A stretch of DNA of 35,369 nt from Thermoplasmata archaeon (GTDB lineage: Archaea; Thermoplasmatota; Thermoplasmata; UBA10834). This document shows, piece after piece, positions 8,109 to 15,757 of the stretch. A program made the translations under genes and the position numbers. How positions within the stretch are numbered: the first letter of the stretch is position 1; every line of letters begins with the position of its first letter. The notes beneath the pieces were generated by a model. The model saw nothing but the letters and a program-made list of their open reading frames with translations, was not told the origin of the DNA and searched no databases. The stretch spans positions 1 to 35,369 of the forward strand of contig JAOTTD010000017.1 in assembly GCA_029864565.1 (NCBI GenBank). The letters are read 5' to 3'.

Positions 8109-8725
8109 TCTTTGCGTGTATACCGCCCCCTCTTCTCGATCTCCTTGACCTTCTTGAGGACATCGAGGCCTCCGGCATAGGTTCCAGCGTACGCATCCTT
8201 CACGATAGCGTAGAGCTCCGACCTAGAATGATGAGCGGAGTGGAAGGCCTCTTCGAGCAGATGCATGTCGACGCCTTTGTCCTCGAGCTCCGATGACTTC
8301 TGCCCAAGCGAGAAATCGATAAGGACTATGCGGTCTCCGTCAAGAAGCATGTTGCTCGTCGTAAGATCACCGTGGACGATATCGTTGGCATGGAGCTTCC
8401 CGGCGATCTCCCCGATCCTACGACACACCCCGTCGCCGTCAACCGATGGATCCTGAAGTGCGTCTTTGACCCTCATGCCCGGCACCTCCTCCATGACAAT
8501 CTTGTTGCCCTCGAAGTCCAGTGAATATATTATCGGCACAGGGATACCCACCTTCCTGGCCTCGATCATCAGCTTGGCCTCGTTCTTAATCCTGAACGAC
8601 TGCAGGGACCGGTCCAATGTAGGGTGCCTGTAGCCCTTGACGACCCTCTGTTTGACGACCACGTCGCGGTCCATCCATCTGGCGGAGTCCAACCTGGCCT
8701 CGGCGCCAATCCTGTGAACGCTCAC
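8105..8725 (-). CDS. bud32: KEOPS complex protein kinase/ATPase Bud32 (stand-alone)
   Basis: Bud32 is the small RIO-related kinase/ATPase of KEOPS, which makes N6-threonylcarbamoyl-adenosine at tRNA position 37 together with Kae1. Motifs include the N-terminal RIGAEARL, the lysine in DVVVKQRVVKGYRHP with the TLDRSL segment, catalytic loop IVHGDLTTSNML and metal-binding IVLIDFSLG. The reading frame is open further upstream, but similarity starts at the GTG at 8725 (VSVHRIGAEARL). A TATA-like CAATCTTATT at 8751-8760 lies about 27 nt before it, which favours a leaderless GTG start and 206 residues. Here the gene is not fused to Kae1, as it is in several euryarchaea. rdgB follows with a 4-nt overlap. 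Confidence 0.92.
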   Translation of the reverse strand: MSVHRIGAEARLDSARWMDRDVVVKQRVVKGYRHPTLDRSLQSFRIKNEAKLMIEARKVGIPVPIIYSLDFEGNKIVMEEVPGMRVKDALQDPSVDGDGVCRRIGEIAGKLHANDIVHGDLTTSNMLLDGDRIVLIDFSLGQKSSELEDKGVDMHLLEEAFHSAHHSRSELYAIVKDAYAGTYAGGLDVLKKVKEIEKRGRYTRKE

Positions 8726-8750
8726 GAGGTTAACGAAAGCCCTTCGGCAT

Positions 8751-8800
8751 AATAAGATTGTCTGATAGCTCATTGCGCACGCATTCGCAATGCTTATCAT
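8751..8800. promoter_or_regulatory. Divergent promoters of bud32 and radB
   Basis: Two TATA-like boxes face outward. CAATCTTATT on the reverse strand (8751-8760) is about 27 nt before the bud32 GTG. TGCTTATCAT on the forward strand (8791-8800) is about 26 nt before the radB GTG. Both distances match leaderless archaeal transcription. Confidence 0.5.
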
Positions 8801-8821
8801 AGACGAGCCCGATGGCGACGC

Positions 8822-9487
8822 GTGACCCGTGTGCCTATCGGCTCTGCCGCCCTCGACGACCTCCTCGGAGGAGGTCTTGAAGGCGGGGCCTTAACACTGC
8901 TTTTCGGCGAGGCCGGCACGGGCAAGACGAATGTCTGTCTTCAGGCCGCCAGGAACGTGACCCTATCTGGTAAGAAGGCGATATACATCGACACCGAAGG
9001 AGTCTCACTCGAGCGGCTGAAGCAGATGTCAGGAGATGACTACGAGAAGGTCATGAAGAACCTGCTGTTCTTCGAGCCTCACTCGTTCGAGGAGCAGGAG
9101 AAGCTTGTCGACAAGGCCTCGAAGCTTGCCGAAAGTGCGGTCGAGGTGGGGATAATCATCCTCGACTCGGCGACCATCCACTACAGACTGACGAGGAAGG
9201 ACGATGAGAAGGGGGTACGGAAATCGCTGAGCCCTCAACTGGCGAGGTTGTTGGTCGTTGCCAGGCACAAGGACATCCCGGTGCTGCTGACTTCCCAGGT
9301 GTATACAGACATCGAGAAGGGCACCTTCGAACCCCTGGGCGGGCACGTGCTGCTGCACAATGCGAAGGCCATCGTTCGTCTGGACAAGGTGGGCTCCAGC
9401 TCAAGGAGAGCGGTGATAATCAAGCATCGACACCTGGAAGAAGGCAGAAGGGCGGATTTCAAGCTGACGAAGACCGGCGTGACCTAA
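8822..9487 (+). CDS. radB: DNA repair and recombination protein RadB
   Basis: RadB is the archaeal RecA/RadA paralogue that acts as a recombination mediator. The 221-residue product begins VPIGSAALDDLLGGGLEGGA and has Walker A GEAGTGKTN (about 29-37) and Walker B VGIIILDSATIHYR. The C-terminal half corresponds to the RecA core (LLVVARHKDIPVLLTSQVY, IVRLDKVG). It lacks the N-terminal helix-hairpin-helix domain that defines RadA, and the short length fits RadB. The GTG at 8822 appears leaderless. The stop codon overlaps that of the convergent idsA gene by 3 bp. Confidence 0.93.
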   Translation: MTRVPIGSAALDDLLGGGLEGGALTLLFGEAGTGKTNVCLQAARNVTLSGKKAIYIDTEGVSLERLKQMSGDDYEKVMKNLLFFEPHSFEEQEKLVDKASKLAESAVEVGIIILDSATIHYRLTRKDDEKGVRKSLSPQLARLLVVARHKDIPVLLTSQVYTDIEKGTFEPLGGHVLLHNAKAIVRLDKVGSSSRRAVIIKHRHLEEGRRADFKLTKTGVT

Positions 9488-10476
9488 GACTTCCTGGAGA
9501 GCATGAAGTCGGCAAACCCCACCAAGATCGTCCTGTGCTTGTCGTCCTTCACCGCTTTGAGCTCTTCCTTGGCCTTCGCTACGAACTCGCTTGCTATCCT
9601 GCTGGCGTAGTCGATTGACCCTACGGCTTCGAGGAGGTCCTTCGCCCTCATCAGCTCCTCCTCTGTCGCGCCCTTCTTTCCGAGGACTGACAGCAACTCA
9701 TCCTTCTGAGGGCTCTTCATCGTGTCCACCGCATGGACAATTATGAGCGTCTTCTTGCCGTTCCTGATGTCGTTCAGCACCGGCTTCCCGAAGGTTTCCT
9801 TTGTTGACCGAAGGTCGAGGACATCGTCCCATATCTGGAATCCGAGTCCAATGAGTCTCCCGTACTCGAACAGCGCCTCCTGCTGCTGCTCTGAAGCACC
9901 CCCGACTATGGCACCGCCCTGGGCTGCGGCGGAGTAAAGGACTGCCGTCTTCCTCTCGATCATCTCCAGATACTCCTCAGGGCTTACGATATCCCTGTCC
10001 TCGAAGTCCAGGTCCATCTGCTGCCCGTCCGCCAGAAGCCTGACGGATCTCGCGAGTATCTCAACGAGCTTGACAACGCCTGAGTCGTCGATGTCGCTGT
10101 CGAGGACCATCTCGAACGCCCTCGCGAACATGGCGTCGCCAGCGAGGATCGCCTCGGGGACGCCGTACTCGTGGTGCACCGTCTTCATCCCGCGTCTTGT
10201 ATCGTCCTCGTCCATCACATCGTCGTGGACCAGTGTGAAGTTGTGTATCATTTCAAGCGCGACGCCGTACGGAATCGCCTTGTCGGCATTGCCCCCGAAC
10301 GCCTCGCACACCATCGTTGCCAGGAGCGGTCTGAGCCTCTTGCCTCCGGCAGCGGGATAGTGTGCCATCGCGGCTCGGAGGTTCACGTTGTCCATCACCT
10401 CGAACGATTGCATCAGCTGGCCGTTTATGATCTTGATGCGGTCCTTGTACTCATCCGGGAACGCCAATCGAATCAC
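9484..10476 (-). CDS. idsA: Geranylgeranyl diphosphate synthase (short-chain polyprenyl synthase)
   Basis: This trans-prenyltransferase condenses IPP with allylic diphosphates to make the C20 precursor of archaeal ether lipids. The first Asp-rich motif is HDDVMDEDDTRRG and the second is GFQIWDDVLDL; both DDxxD sites are intact. The residue five positions before the first motif is Phe (MIHNFTLVHDD) with Thr at position -4. In archaeal type I enzymes this is the pattern of C20 (GGPP) rather than C15 or C25 products; this is an inference from known chain-length rules. The 330-residue length is normal. The GTG start at 10476 overlaps the fni stop as GTGA, so the genes are translationally coupled. 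Confidence 0.93.
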   Translation of the reverse strand: MIRLAFPDEYKDRIKIINGQLMQSFEVMDNVNLRAAMAHYPAAGGKRLRPLLATMVCEAFGGNADKAIPYGVALEMIHNFTLVHDDVMDEDDTRRGMKTVHHEYGVPEAILAGDAMFARAFEMVLDSDIDDSGVVKLVEILARSVRLLADGQQMDLDFEDRDIVSPEEYLEMIERKTAVLYSAAAQGGAIVGGASEQQQEALFEYGRLIGLGFQIWDDVLDLRSTKETFGKPVLNDIRNGKKTLIIVHAVDTMKSPQKDELLSVLGKKGATEEELMRAKDLLEAVGSIDYASRIASEFVAKAKEELKAVKDDKHRTILVGFADFMLSRKS

Positions 10477-11558
10477 TCCATCACGTGGTCAAGCCATTCT
10501 CTCGACATGCCAGTCACCAAAGCGTGAGCCGAAGTCAGTTCGCCAATGCTGGTCGAGCCCACGAGGAACATCGCTGCCCTAAGCTCATCGATGATCATCC
10601 GCACCTCGCGCTCCAGCGGTTCCTGCCCTTTCAACGCGCTTGGCAGCAGTCTGCCTGCCATACCTCCGCATGAGGCGCCAATGCATAGAGCCCTAGCGAC
10701 GTCAAGCCCAGTTCGCAGACCTCCAGTCGCGATGATTGGCAGGCCGACATTGGCGGTCACTACTGAGACGGGTGATGGTATCCCCCAGTCCCAGAAAGCC
10801 TTGCCGATATTCTCCCTCGTGGCATCTCGCGCCATCCTTGCGCGGTAGTACTCGACGGCGGAGAAGCTGGTACCTCCCAGGCCGCCGATGTCCAGGCCAA
10901 GCAGTTTCGTATTCTTCAACTCCAATGCGACCTCGCGCGATATGCCCGCACCTGTTTCCTTGGCCATCACCGGGAGCTTGGAGGCGAACCGCTCTATCGC
11001 AGCGATGCCGCCTCTCGCGCGCGTGTCGCCCTCAGGCTGGACGACCTCCTGTAGGTAATTGAGGTGGATTGCGAGTATATCGGCGCCTATCATCTCCATC
11101 GCGGACTCGCCGTCCTCCAACCCGAGCGGCTCTCCCGACTTCTGTCTGATCAGCTGGGGGAGTCCCAGATTGGCGATCCTGAGGGGGATGTCGAAATCCT
11201 TCACTACCGAGTAGGTGTCGGCCAACTCTGGGTTTTCGAGGGCAGCTCGTTGGCTGCCCACTCCCAGGCCGAGGCCGTACTCCTCCGCAACTGAGGCCAG
11301 TACTCTGTTGATCTCCCTGGCCTTGCCATACCCGCCCGTCATGGCGGAGATCACGATGGGGGCGGAGAGCTTCTTGCCGAAAAGCGTGACGGCAGTGTCG
11401 ATCTCGTCGAGGTCTATCTCTGGCAACGATTTGTGGACGAGTTTGACATCATCCCAGTAGTAGTATCCGGGGCTCAGGTCCTCGTTTGCGCAGATGTCGA
11501 TATGGTCGTGCTTGCGCTTCTCGATAATCCTGTCAGGCCCTTCCTCGCCTTGCGTCAT
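10473..11558 (-). CDS. fni: Type 2 isopentenyl-diphosphate delta-isomerase
   Basis: This FMN- and NADPH-dependent enzyme interconverts IPP and DMAPP. The 361-residue protein shows the family N-terminus (RIIEKRKHDHIDIC), the FMN-barrel strand APIVISAMTGGY, ASVAEEYGLGLGVGSQRA, the loop DIGGLGGTSFSAVE and the phosphate-binding IIATGGLRTGLDVARAL. The ATG at 11558 has an AGGTG ribosome-binding site. It sits 8 nt after the isopentenyl phosphate kinase gene and overlaps idsA by 4 nt. This places IPP formation, isomerisation and chain elongation in one transcript. Confidence 0.95.
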   Translation of the reverse strand: MTQGEEGPDRIIEKRKHDHIDICANEDLSPGYYYWDDVKLVHKSLPEIDLDEIDTAVTLFGKKLSAPIVISAMTGGYGKAREINRVLASVAEEYGLGLGVGSQRAALENPELADTYSVVKDFDIPLRIANLGLPQLIRQKSGEPLGLEDGESAMEMIGADILAIHLNYLQEVVQPEGDTRARGGIAAIERFASKLPVMAKETGAGISREVALELKNTKLLGLDIGGLGGTSFSAVEYYRARMARDATRENIGKAFWDWGIPSPVSVVTANVGLPIIATGGLRTGLDVARALCIGASCGGMAGRLLPSALKGQEPLEREVRMIIDELRAAMFLVGSTSIGELTSAHALVTGMSREWLDHVME

Positions 11559-11566
11559 CCGAACAC

Positions 11567-12358
11567 CTATCCTGGCAACACAGTGGTCGAGGGGATATCC
11601 TCGCCCCTCATAGCGCTCTCCAACCTACCTGGAACATTACCGTTCAGTATGATACACTTTTCGCAGTGGCCCGCAATGGCCAGCATCATCTCCAACTTGC
11701 CGTGTATGCTGCCAGTGACATCCGCACTCACCGGCGCATCTCGTTTCATGCCTGCGATCGCCTCCCTGTCCAATGCAGGTATCAGGCTTGCATCATCTCC
11801 CTTCTTAGGATCGCCCGTGAAAACCCCGTCCACGTCGGCGCAGAAAATCACCTTCCTGGGCTTCAAATGGCGAGCCAGCTCGTACATCATCAGGTCGCCT
11901 GAGCATATCGAGAACCGCATGGACACGTCAGGGACCACATCTCCGAACGTGACGGGCGCAAGGCCGAGTGCCATCGTCTTGTCGATCAGCGTTGGATCGA
12001 AGTCTACGACTTTGCCGCGGTCGAACGACGCTGCCGCCGCAGGCGGCACGGACACCGCACTCACACCGCTGTCGATTAGGGCCTCCAGGACGCGGACGTT
12101 CAGCTCCCTGACGTCCCTCTGGACCAATGCGATCTGCTTCAGCTGCGTCTCTTCCTTGAAACCCTCGTGAAGCCGGTGCTCCTTTGCCAGGATATGCCCG
12201 AACGATCCTGCGCCATGGGCGATTGCCAGCGGCCCTCTCCAAACGCTCAGCTCATGCGCTAGCCGCCTGCACGCATCTTTCCTGAAAACCCTGAGGGTAG
12301 CCTTGTCGGTGATTACGCTTCCGCCCAGCTTGATCAGAGCAACATCACGACCTGACAC
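11567..12358 (-). CDS. ipk: Isopentenyl phosphate kinase
   Basis: This kinase phosphorylates isopentenyl phosphate to IPP in the archaeal alternative mevalonate route. It belongs to the amino-acid kinase fold: N-terminal ALIKLGGSVITDK, AHGAGSFGH with the substrate-binding His typical of IPK, VTFGDVVPD, and nucleotide-binding CADVDGVFTGDP. Length is 263 residues. The GTG at 12358 is preceded by GGGGAGGAG, and a TATA-like CTTTATGATA sits at 12404-12414, so this gene probably leads the ipk-fni-idsA operon. The upstream phosphomevalonate steps are not encoded in the window. Confidence 0.94.
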   Translation of the reverse strand: MSGRDVALIKLGGSVITDKATLRVFRKDACRRLAHELSVWRGPLAIAHGAGSFGHILAKEHRLHEGFKEETQLKQIALVQRDVRELNVRVLEALIDSGVSAVSVPPAAAASFDRGKVVDFDPTLIDKTMALGLAPVTFGDVVPDVSMRFSICSGDLMMYELARHLKPRKVIFCADVDGVFTGDPKKGDDASLIPALDREAIAGMKRDAPVSADVTGSIHGKLEMMLAIAGHCEKCIILNGNVPGRLESAMRGEDIPSTTVLPG

Positions 12359-12403
12359 TAACTCCTCCCCATCGACCGTATGCTGATGGTCGATATGCTT
12401 CGT

Positions 12404-12414
12404 CTATCATAAAG
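12404..12414 (-). promoter_or_regulatory. Promoter of the isoprenoid operon
   Basis: A reverse-strand CTTTATGATA box lies about 50 nt before the ipk GTG. It leaves a leader of roughly 25 nt containing GGGGAGGAG. Confidence 0.5.
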
Positions 12415-12484
12415 GCGTCGAGCTGGGTCAAGGCACGGCCTAACCGCCGTTGAGCATGGCCGGACCACAAGGCCGAATCGTACT

Positions 12485-12757
12485 CTACCTGGCAAGATAT
12501 ATCTCAATAGATGACACGTTGGCGTCGGTTCCGTTCTGTCCAGGCAGGACTTCCGTCTCTATTTTGACGTCCTTGTAGGCCGCATCGCGGATGAAGCGGT
12601 TTCTGACAATCTCCGAGACATCCACGGCCCTGCTTATAGCCCGTCCTCTCGCCTTGATGCAGACATCGTTGCAGCCGCCGTTGAACTGTGAGACGACTGC
12701 GAGGACGTAGTTCATGGTCGCCTTCTTTCCGATGAATATCGTGTTCTCTTCGGCCAT
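12485..12757 (-). CDS. albA: Chromatin protein Alba
   Basis: Alba is an abundant dimeric DNA/RNA-binding protein of archaeal chromatin. The 90-residue protein contains [16 protein letters not shown], with the paired lysines (K11/K12, equivalent to K16/K17 of Sulfolobus Alba) that contact nucleic acid and are targets of acetylation. It also contains [21 protein letters not shown]-like SEIVRNRF and the C-terminal [10 protein letters not shown] very strong ribosome-binding site (GGAGGAGG) precedes the ATG at 12757, and a strong TATA box lies at 12802-12814. Together these suggest high expression. It is monocistronic. Confidence 0.97.
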   Translation of the reverse strand: MAEENTIFIGKKATMNYVLAVVSQFNGGCNDVCIKARGRAISRAVDVSEIVRNRFIRDAAYKDVKIETEVLPGQNGTDANVSSIEIYLAR

Positions 12758-12801
12758 GTCCTCCTCCTAGGGTCCACCCCAGTCGTCCTAGTCTTTGCAC
12801 T

Positions 12802-12814
12802 GTATATATATTAT
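12802..12814 (-). promoter_or_regulatory. albA promoter
   Basis: The reverse strand carries AATAATATATATACA, the most TATA-rich box in the window. It lies about 50 nt before the albA ATG, giving a leader of roughly 25 nt with a GGAGGAGG site. Confidence 0.65.
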
Positions 12815-12881
12815 TCCACGCCCGGCAGGCGTGGCAAATGCAGGAATGCGTAGAATGTATGGCACCAATGTTCGGCGTAAT

Positions 12882-13742
12882 CTACCGTACCTTGGTGCCG
12901 CATTTCCTGCAGAACTTGTCGCTATCTCCGGCCTCTCTGCCGCACTCGGGGCAGAGGGCTTCCTTGGACGCGGGTGCGCCGCACTGGCCGCAGAAATCGT
13001 CGTCGGGCAGGATCATGCTCCTGCACGATGTGCATTTCAGGGCGGCCCCTTCGGTCTCCTCCCTCACCGCCGATGGGCCGAGAGGTATCGTGTCTGAGTC
13101 GGCAACCTCGCTGAGGAACTTCCTCACCTTGACGGCCAATGAGAGTGCTTTGGAGTAATTGCCGCGCTCGAATTCGTCCTCGGCCTTTGACAACGCTTCC
13201 CTTGCGTCAGCGATCTCCTTGCCGTCTTTGGCCGCCTGCGCCAGCTCGTCCCGAGCGGTACCCATCTCGAACTTGGCTGCCAGGTATCCGGATCCCTCAT
13301 CGGCCGGGAGCTTCATACCCTTGTAGGAATCACTGTGGCTCGGACGTCTCTCGGAGCGAACGATCTCCGATGCCAGTAGCTCCAGCGCGTCCGCGTGCTC
13401 GGTTTCAGTCTCGGGCTCCTTCTGCCTTCTGCATCGTTCCAGTTCGATTTTTGCGCTCTCACAGAGGCTCATCGTCTGGCCGTACTCCCCTTGCGAATAG
13501 GCCTCCCTGGCTCTTTTGACCAGCACGCGGGCGTTGCCCAGTTCCGCGCCCTCGCGCGCAACGACATCCAACACCGATGTCATGGTGTGCACGGCGTTGT
13601 GGGCCTCGTCTTTTCGAAGGCTCGCCCTCCTTACCTCCCTCGCCTTGCCCCTCATCACTCTGAGCTCGAAGAACAGCACGAAGGCCAAGAGCAGTATCAG
13701 CACGCCTGTTAGAATCAACTTCTCATCGTAAGTGAGAGCCAC
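12882..13742 (-). CDS. Membrane-anchored helical protein with two C-terminal zinc ribbons
   Basis: Starting at the GTG at 13742 the product has 286 residues. One N-terminal membrane helix (LILTGVLILLLAFVLFFEL, about 9-27) is followed by a basic stretch. About 180 residues of charged helix with TPR-like repeats come next (ARVLVKRAREAYSQGEYGQ, REALSKAEDEFERGNYSKAL). The C-terminus holds two zinc ribbons, CTSCRSM...FCGQCGA and CPECGRE...FCRKCGT. The helical part and ribbons should be cytoplasmic. The frame is open to 13868, but a TATA box at 13779-13789 lies inside that extension, so the upstream part should not be transcribed. GGAG about 9 nt before the GTG supports this start; a TTG at 13766 is an alternative. 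Function unknown. Confidence 0.78.
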   Translation of the reverse strand: MALTYDEKLILTGVLILLLAFVLFFELRVMRGKAREVRRASLRKDEAHNAVHTMTSVLDVVAREGAELGNARVLVKRAREAYSQGEYGQTMSLCESAKIELERCRRQKEPETETEHADALELLASEIVRSERRPSHSDSYKGMKLPADEGSGYLAAKFEMGTARDELAQAAKDGKEIADAREALSKAEDEFERGNYSKALSLAVKVRKFLSEVADSDTIPLGPSAVREETEGAALKCTSCRSMILPDDDFCGQCGAPASKEALCPECGREAGDSDKFCRKCGTKVR

Positions 13743-13778
13743 GGCAGCCAGCTCCGCACCAACCAACGGCCTCTGACG

Positions 13779-13789
13779 CTTATAAACCC
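13779..13789 (-). promoter_or_regulatory. Promoter of the zinc-ribbon membrane protein
   Basis: The reverse strand reads GGGTTTATAAGC, a good archaeal TATA box. It is about 42 nt before the chosen GTG start and is the main argument for rejecting upstream starts. Confidence 0.55.
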
Positions 13790-13932
13790 TTTCGTGTAGG
13801 TACCACGTACCGCATTCAACTTCCAGTGAGAAATGAAGTAAGAGTGGCTGACAGCGTTCCATGCCCACAGCGGGTTCAAACGATGCATTTCACCCTGTAC
13901 CCGAAGGTACCTGGCTAGGACATCTAGCCGTT

Positions 13933-14060
13933 GCGGCCACGAAGCCACGAGGGCCTTGAGATTCCCGAGGGCTCGCGCACCTCAGTACCGCAAAGAACGT
14001 AGGCGGGCTTAACTTCTGGGTTCGGGATGAGACCAGGTGTGGCCCCGCCGCTTTGGCCGT
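13933..14060 (-). rRNA. rrf: 5S ribosomal RNA (unlinked)
   Basis: The reverse strand contains the conserved 5S core. This includes TCATCCCGAACCCAGAAGTT followed by AAGCCCGCC (helices II-III), then GTACTGAGGTGCGCGAGCCC and TCGGGAATCTC (helix IV/loop E). Helix I is best formed by CGGCCA near 14059 and TGGCCG near 13934, and these set the ends to within about 6 nt. No 16S or 23S sequence is adjacent, so the gene is transcribed alone, as known for several Thermoplasmatota. About 12-14 nt between helix V and the 3' strand of helix I appear to be extra compared with typical archaeal 5S. Confidence 0.9.
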
Positions 14061-14093
14061 CAGACCGCTCTTCAGGCGTCTAATAACGATTCC

Positions 14094-14104
14094 GTATATA
14101 AAAT
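14094..14104 (-). promoter_or_regulatory. 5S rRNA promoter
   Basis: On the reverse strand GATTTTATATACGG is a strong TATA box with an A-rich B-recognition side. Transcription about 27 nt downstream would start near 14071, roughly 10 nt before the mature 5S end. Confidence 0.65.
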
Positions 14105-14179
14105 CTTGCCAAATCGCCCGGGGCCCAATCAGGCTCAGTCACATTGATTAACTGGCTGGCAGTTCACAGCAGCGTTATC

Positions 14180-14923
14180 ATGGTCAGGATCGACGCGGTC
14201 ACAATCGACCTTTGGGACACGCTGATACAGGAGGTCCCTCAACGATCCGCGAGAGTGGCCGCTCGCAGACTGGACGAGATCGGGCAGATCCTGGAGTCGA
14301 CCGGATCGCCCTATCCACGAGCGGCCCTGGAGAGGGCGTATTCGATGATGGGAAGTCATCTTGAGGCAATATGGAATAGGCATGAGGACGTGTCCGCAAA
14401 AGAGCAGGTGGTATTCATGCTAGAATGCCTCGATGCCGGACTTCCGGGCGAACTGAAGCGGGCGCTCCTGGATGAAATCGAAGCCGTCTACTCGAATAGC
14501 ATGCTACACCACAGACCAAGACTGCTACCGGGAGCGGCCAAAGCGCTTTCTGCCATGCGGGATATGGGCGTCAAGATGGGGCTGATATCGAACACCGGCA
14601 AGACGCCTGGATCCGTGCTCAGGGTGATGTTGGACCAGATGGGAATCCTGGGATGCTTCCATGTCTCTACGTTCTCGAACGAGGTACGGGAGAGGAAACC
14701 TGCACGCAGGATATTCGAAGTGACCTTGGCTGAGCTCGGAGTCGAAGCATGCAACACTGTACACATAGGCGACAACCTGGAAGCTGACATAGAAGGTGCG
14801 AAGGCTGTCGGAATGCGCGCGATCCTGGTCGGGCTTGAGGCGGGTTCCGGTCACTGTCGCGCAGACGCTTGCGTGTCCGACATAACGGAAGTCACCCATG
14901 CGTTGATTTCATTGCGAACATGA
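14180..14923 (+). CDS. HAD superfamily hydrolase (phosphatase-like)
   Basis: The 247-residue protein shows all four HAD motifs. Motif I is AVTIDLWDTL, with the nucleophile and acid Asp. Motif II is MGLISNTGKT. The motif III Lys lies in VRERKPARRIF, and motif IV is VHIGDNLEADIEGA. A helical cap of about 100 residues sits between motifs I and II, typical of the C1-cap phosphoglycolate phosphatase/haloacid dehalogenase group. I chose the ATG at 14180 because it begins just before motif I (MVRIDAVTIDLWD). A TTG at 14144 would add 12 residues without similarity. The substrate cannot be assigned. The gene converges on the DUF92 gene with a 27-nt gap. Confidence 0.87.
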   Translation: MVRIDAVTIDLWDTLIQEVPQRSARVAARRLDEIGQILESTGSPYPRAALERAYSMMGSHLEAIWNRHEDVSAKEQVVFMLECLDAGLPGELKRALLDEIEAVYSNSMLHHRPRLLPGAAKALSAMRDMGVKMGLISNTGKTPGSVLRVMLDQMGILGCFHVSTFSNEVRERKPARRIFEVTLAELGVEACNTVHIGDNLEADIEGAKAVGMRAILVGLEAGSGHCRADACVSDITEVTHALISLRT

Positions 14924-14950
14924 GCCGTTCGAATGTTATTCCAGATGCCC

Positions 14951-15757
14951 TCACAGAGAGCCGAGAGCGAAGAGCAGTGCGAGCAACGTCCCGAACGCTA
15001 TCGAGATGAAGTTGTTGCCGAGCTTGCCCACCTTGCCGCTCCTCTCCCACGTTGCGCCTATGACGCTGTCTATCTGACAACCCAAGAAGCCGGACAGCAT
15101 GGGTATGAGGAGCGTCCTCGGGCCCGCAAGAAGGTCGGTATCAAGCGCCGCGAAGAGAACATACGCGATTGCGGAGGTGTACGCCGCAGCGACGAAGGCA
15201 ACCAATTGCCCGGTCAGGGAGACCCCGCCGTCCGTGCCCCTCTTGATCCGTCTGAAAGTGGTTATCAGGTACACTCTCGGATCCACGATTCCGATCTCGC
15301 TGGCCGCGGTGTCCGCAGCGGCGACCGCGACCGCGGTTACGAACATGAAACTCGCGACATCCTTCGGGAAGACGTTTGCGGCGGGGTTGCCGTTCGCCAC
15401 CGCCTCCGACACGAAACTCGCGAACGCTATCAGCGTGGGGATAGCCCCGTTGGCGGCTATGTTCCTCCAGTTCCTCTCGCCTTTCCTCCCCTCCTGAAAG
15501 CCTTTCGCCCGCTTCCACTCCAGCCTATACCTTGTGGCCCCGAAGCTCGACAGCAAGAAGACCAGCAGCAGCAGGAGCCACAACACGTTGCCGCATATTC
15601 CGATGACCATACCGACTATGAAGGCTGATAGGGAGCCAGATAGGTCGAAGACGCGCTTGTAATACGATATTCCGGCCATCACCAGGCAGAAGCACGTGAC
15701 TCCCACCAGCGTGACGGTATCAGGGATAGGTAATGCCAACAACTCACCCTGCTTCAC
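14951..15757 (-). CDS. DUF92 family membrane protein
   Basis: The 268-residue polytopic protein has the family signatures KGERNWRNIAANG, AVAAADTAASEIG, RGTDGGVSLTGQLVA, GCQIDSVIGATWE and the C-terminal KLGNNFISIAFGT. About six to seven membrane helices are visible. In plants a DUF92 member (VTE6) is the CTP-dependent phytyl-phosphate kinase; in archaea the family is not characterised. A polyprenyl-phosphate substrate is a reasonable but untested guess here. The GTG start overlaps the stop of the giant FG-GAP/PKD protein gene by 4 nt (GTGA), so it depends on that gene for translation. Confidence 0.88.
   Translation of the reverse strand: MKQGELLALPIPDTVTLVGVTCFCLVMAGISYYKRVFDLSGSLSAFIVGMVIGICGNVLWLLLLLVFLLSSFGATRYRLEWKRAKGFQEGRKGERNWRNIAANGAIPTLIAFASFVSEAVANGNPAANVFPKDVASFMFVTAVAVAAADTAASEIGIVDPRVYLITTFRRIKRGTDGGVSLTGQLVAFVAAAYTSAIAYVLFAALDTDLLAGPRTLLIPMLSGFLGCQIDSVIGATWERSGKVGKLGNNFISIAFGTLLALLFALGSL

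Noticed and set aside
8008-8196. A 62-residue Arg-rich reverse-strand frame across the bud32/rdgB junction
   Set aside because: It is an out-of-frame reading of the bud32 C-terminus and the rdgB N-terminus, both of which match known families.
11433-12170. A 245-residue plus-strand open frame over ipk and fni
   Set aside because: It is the antisense shadow of two well-supported isoprenoid enzymes and shows no domain.
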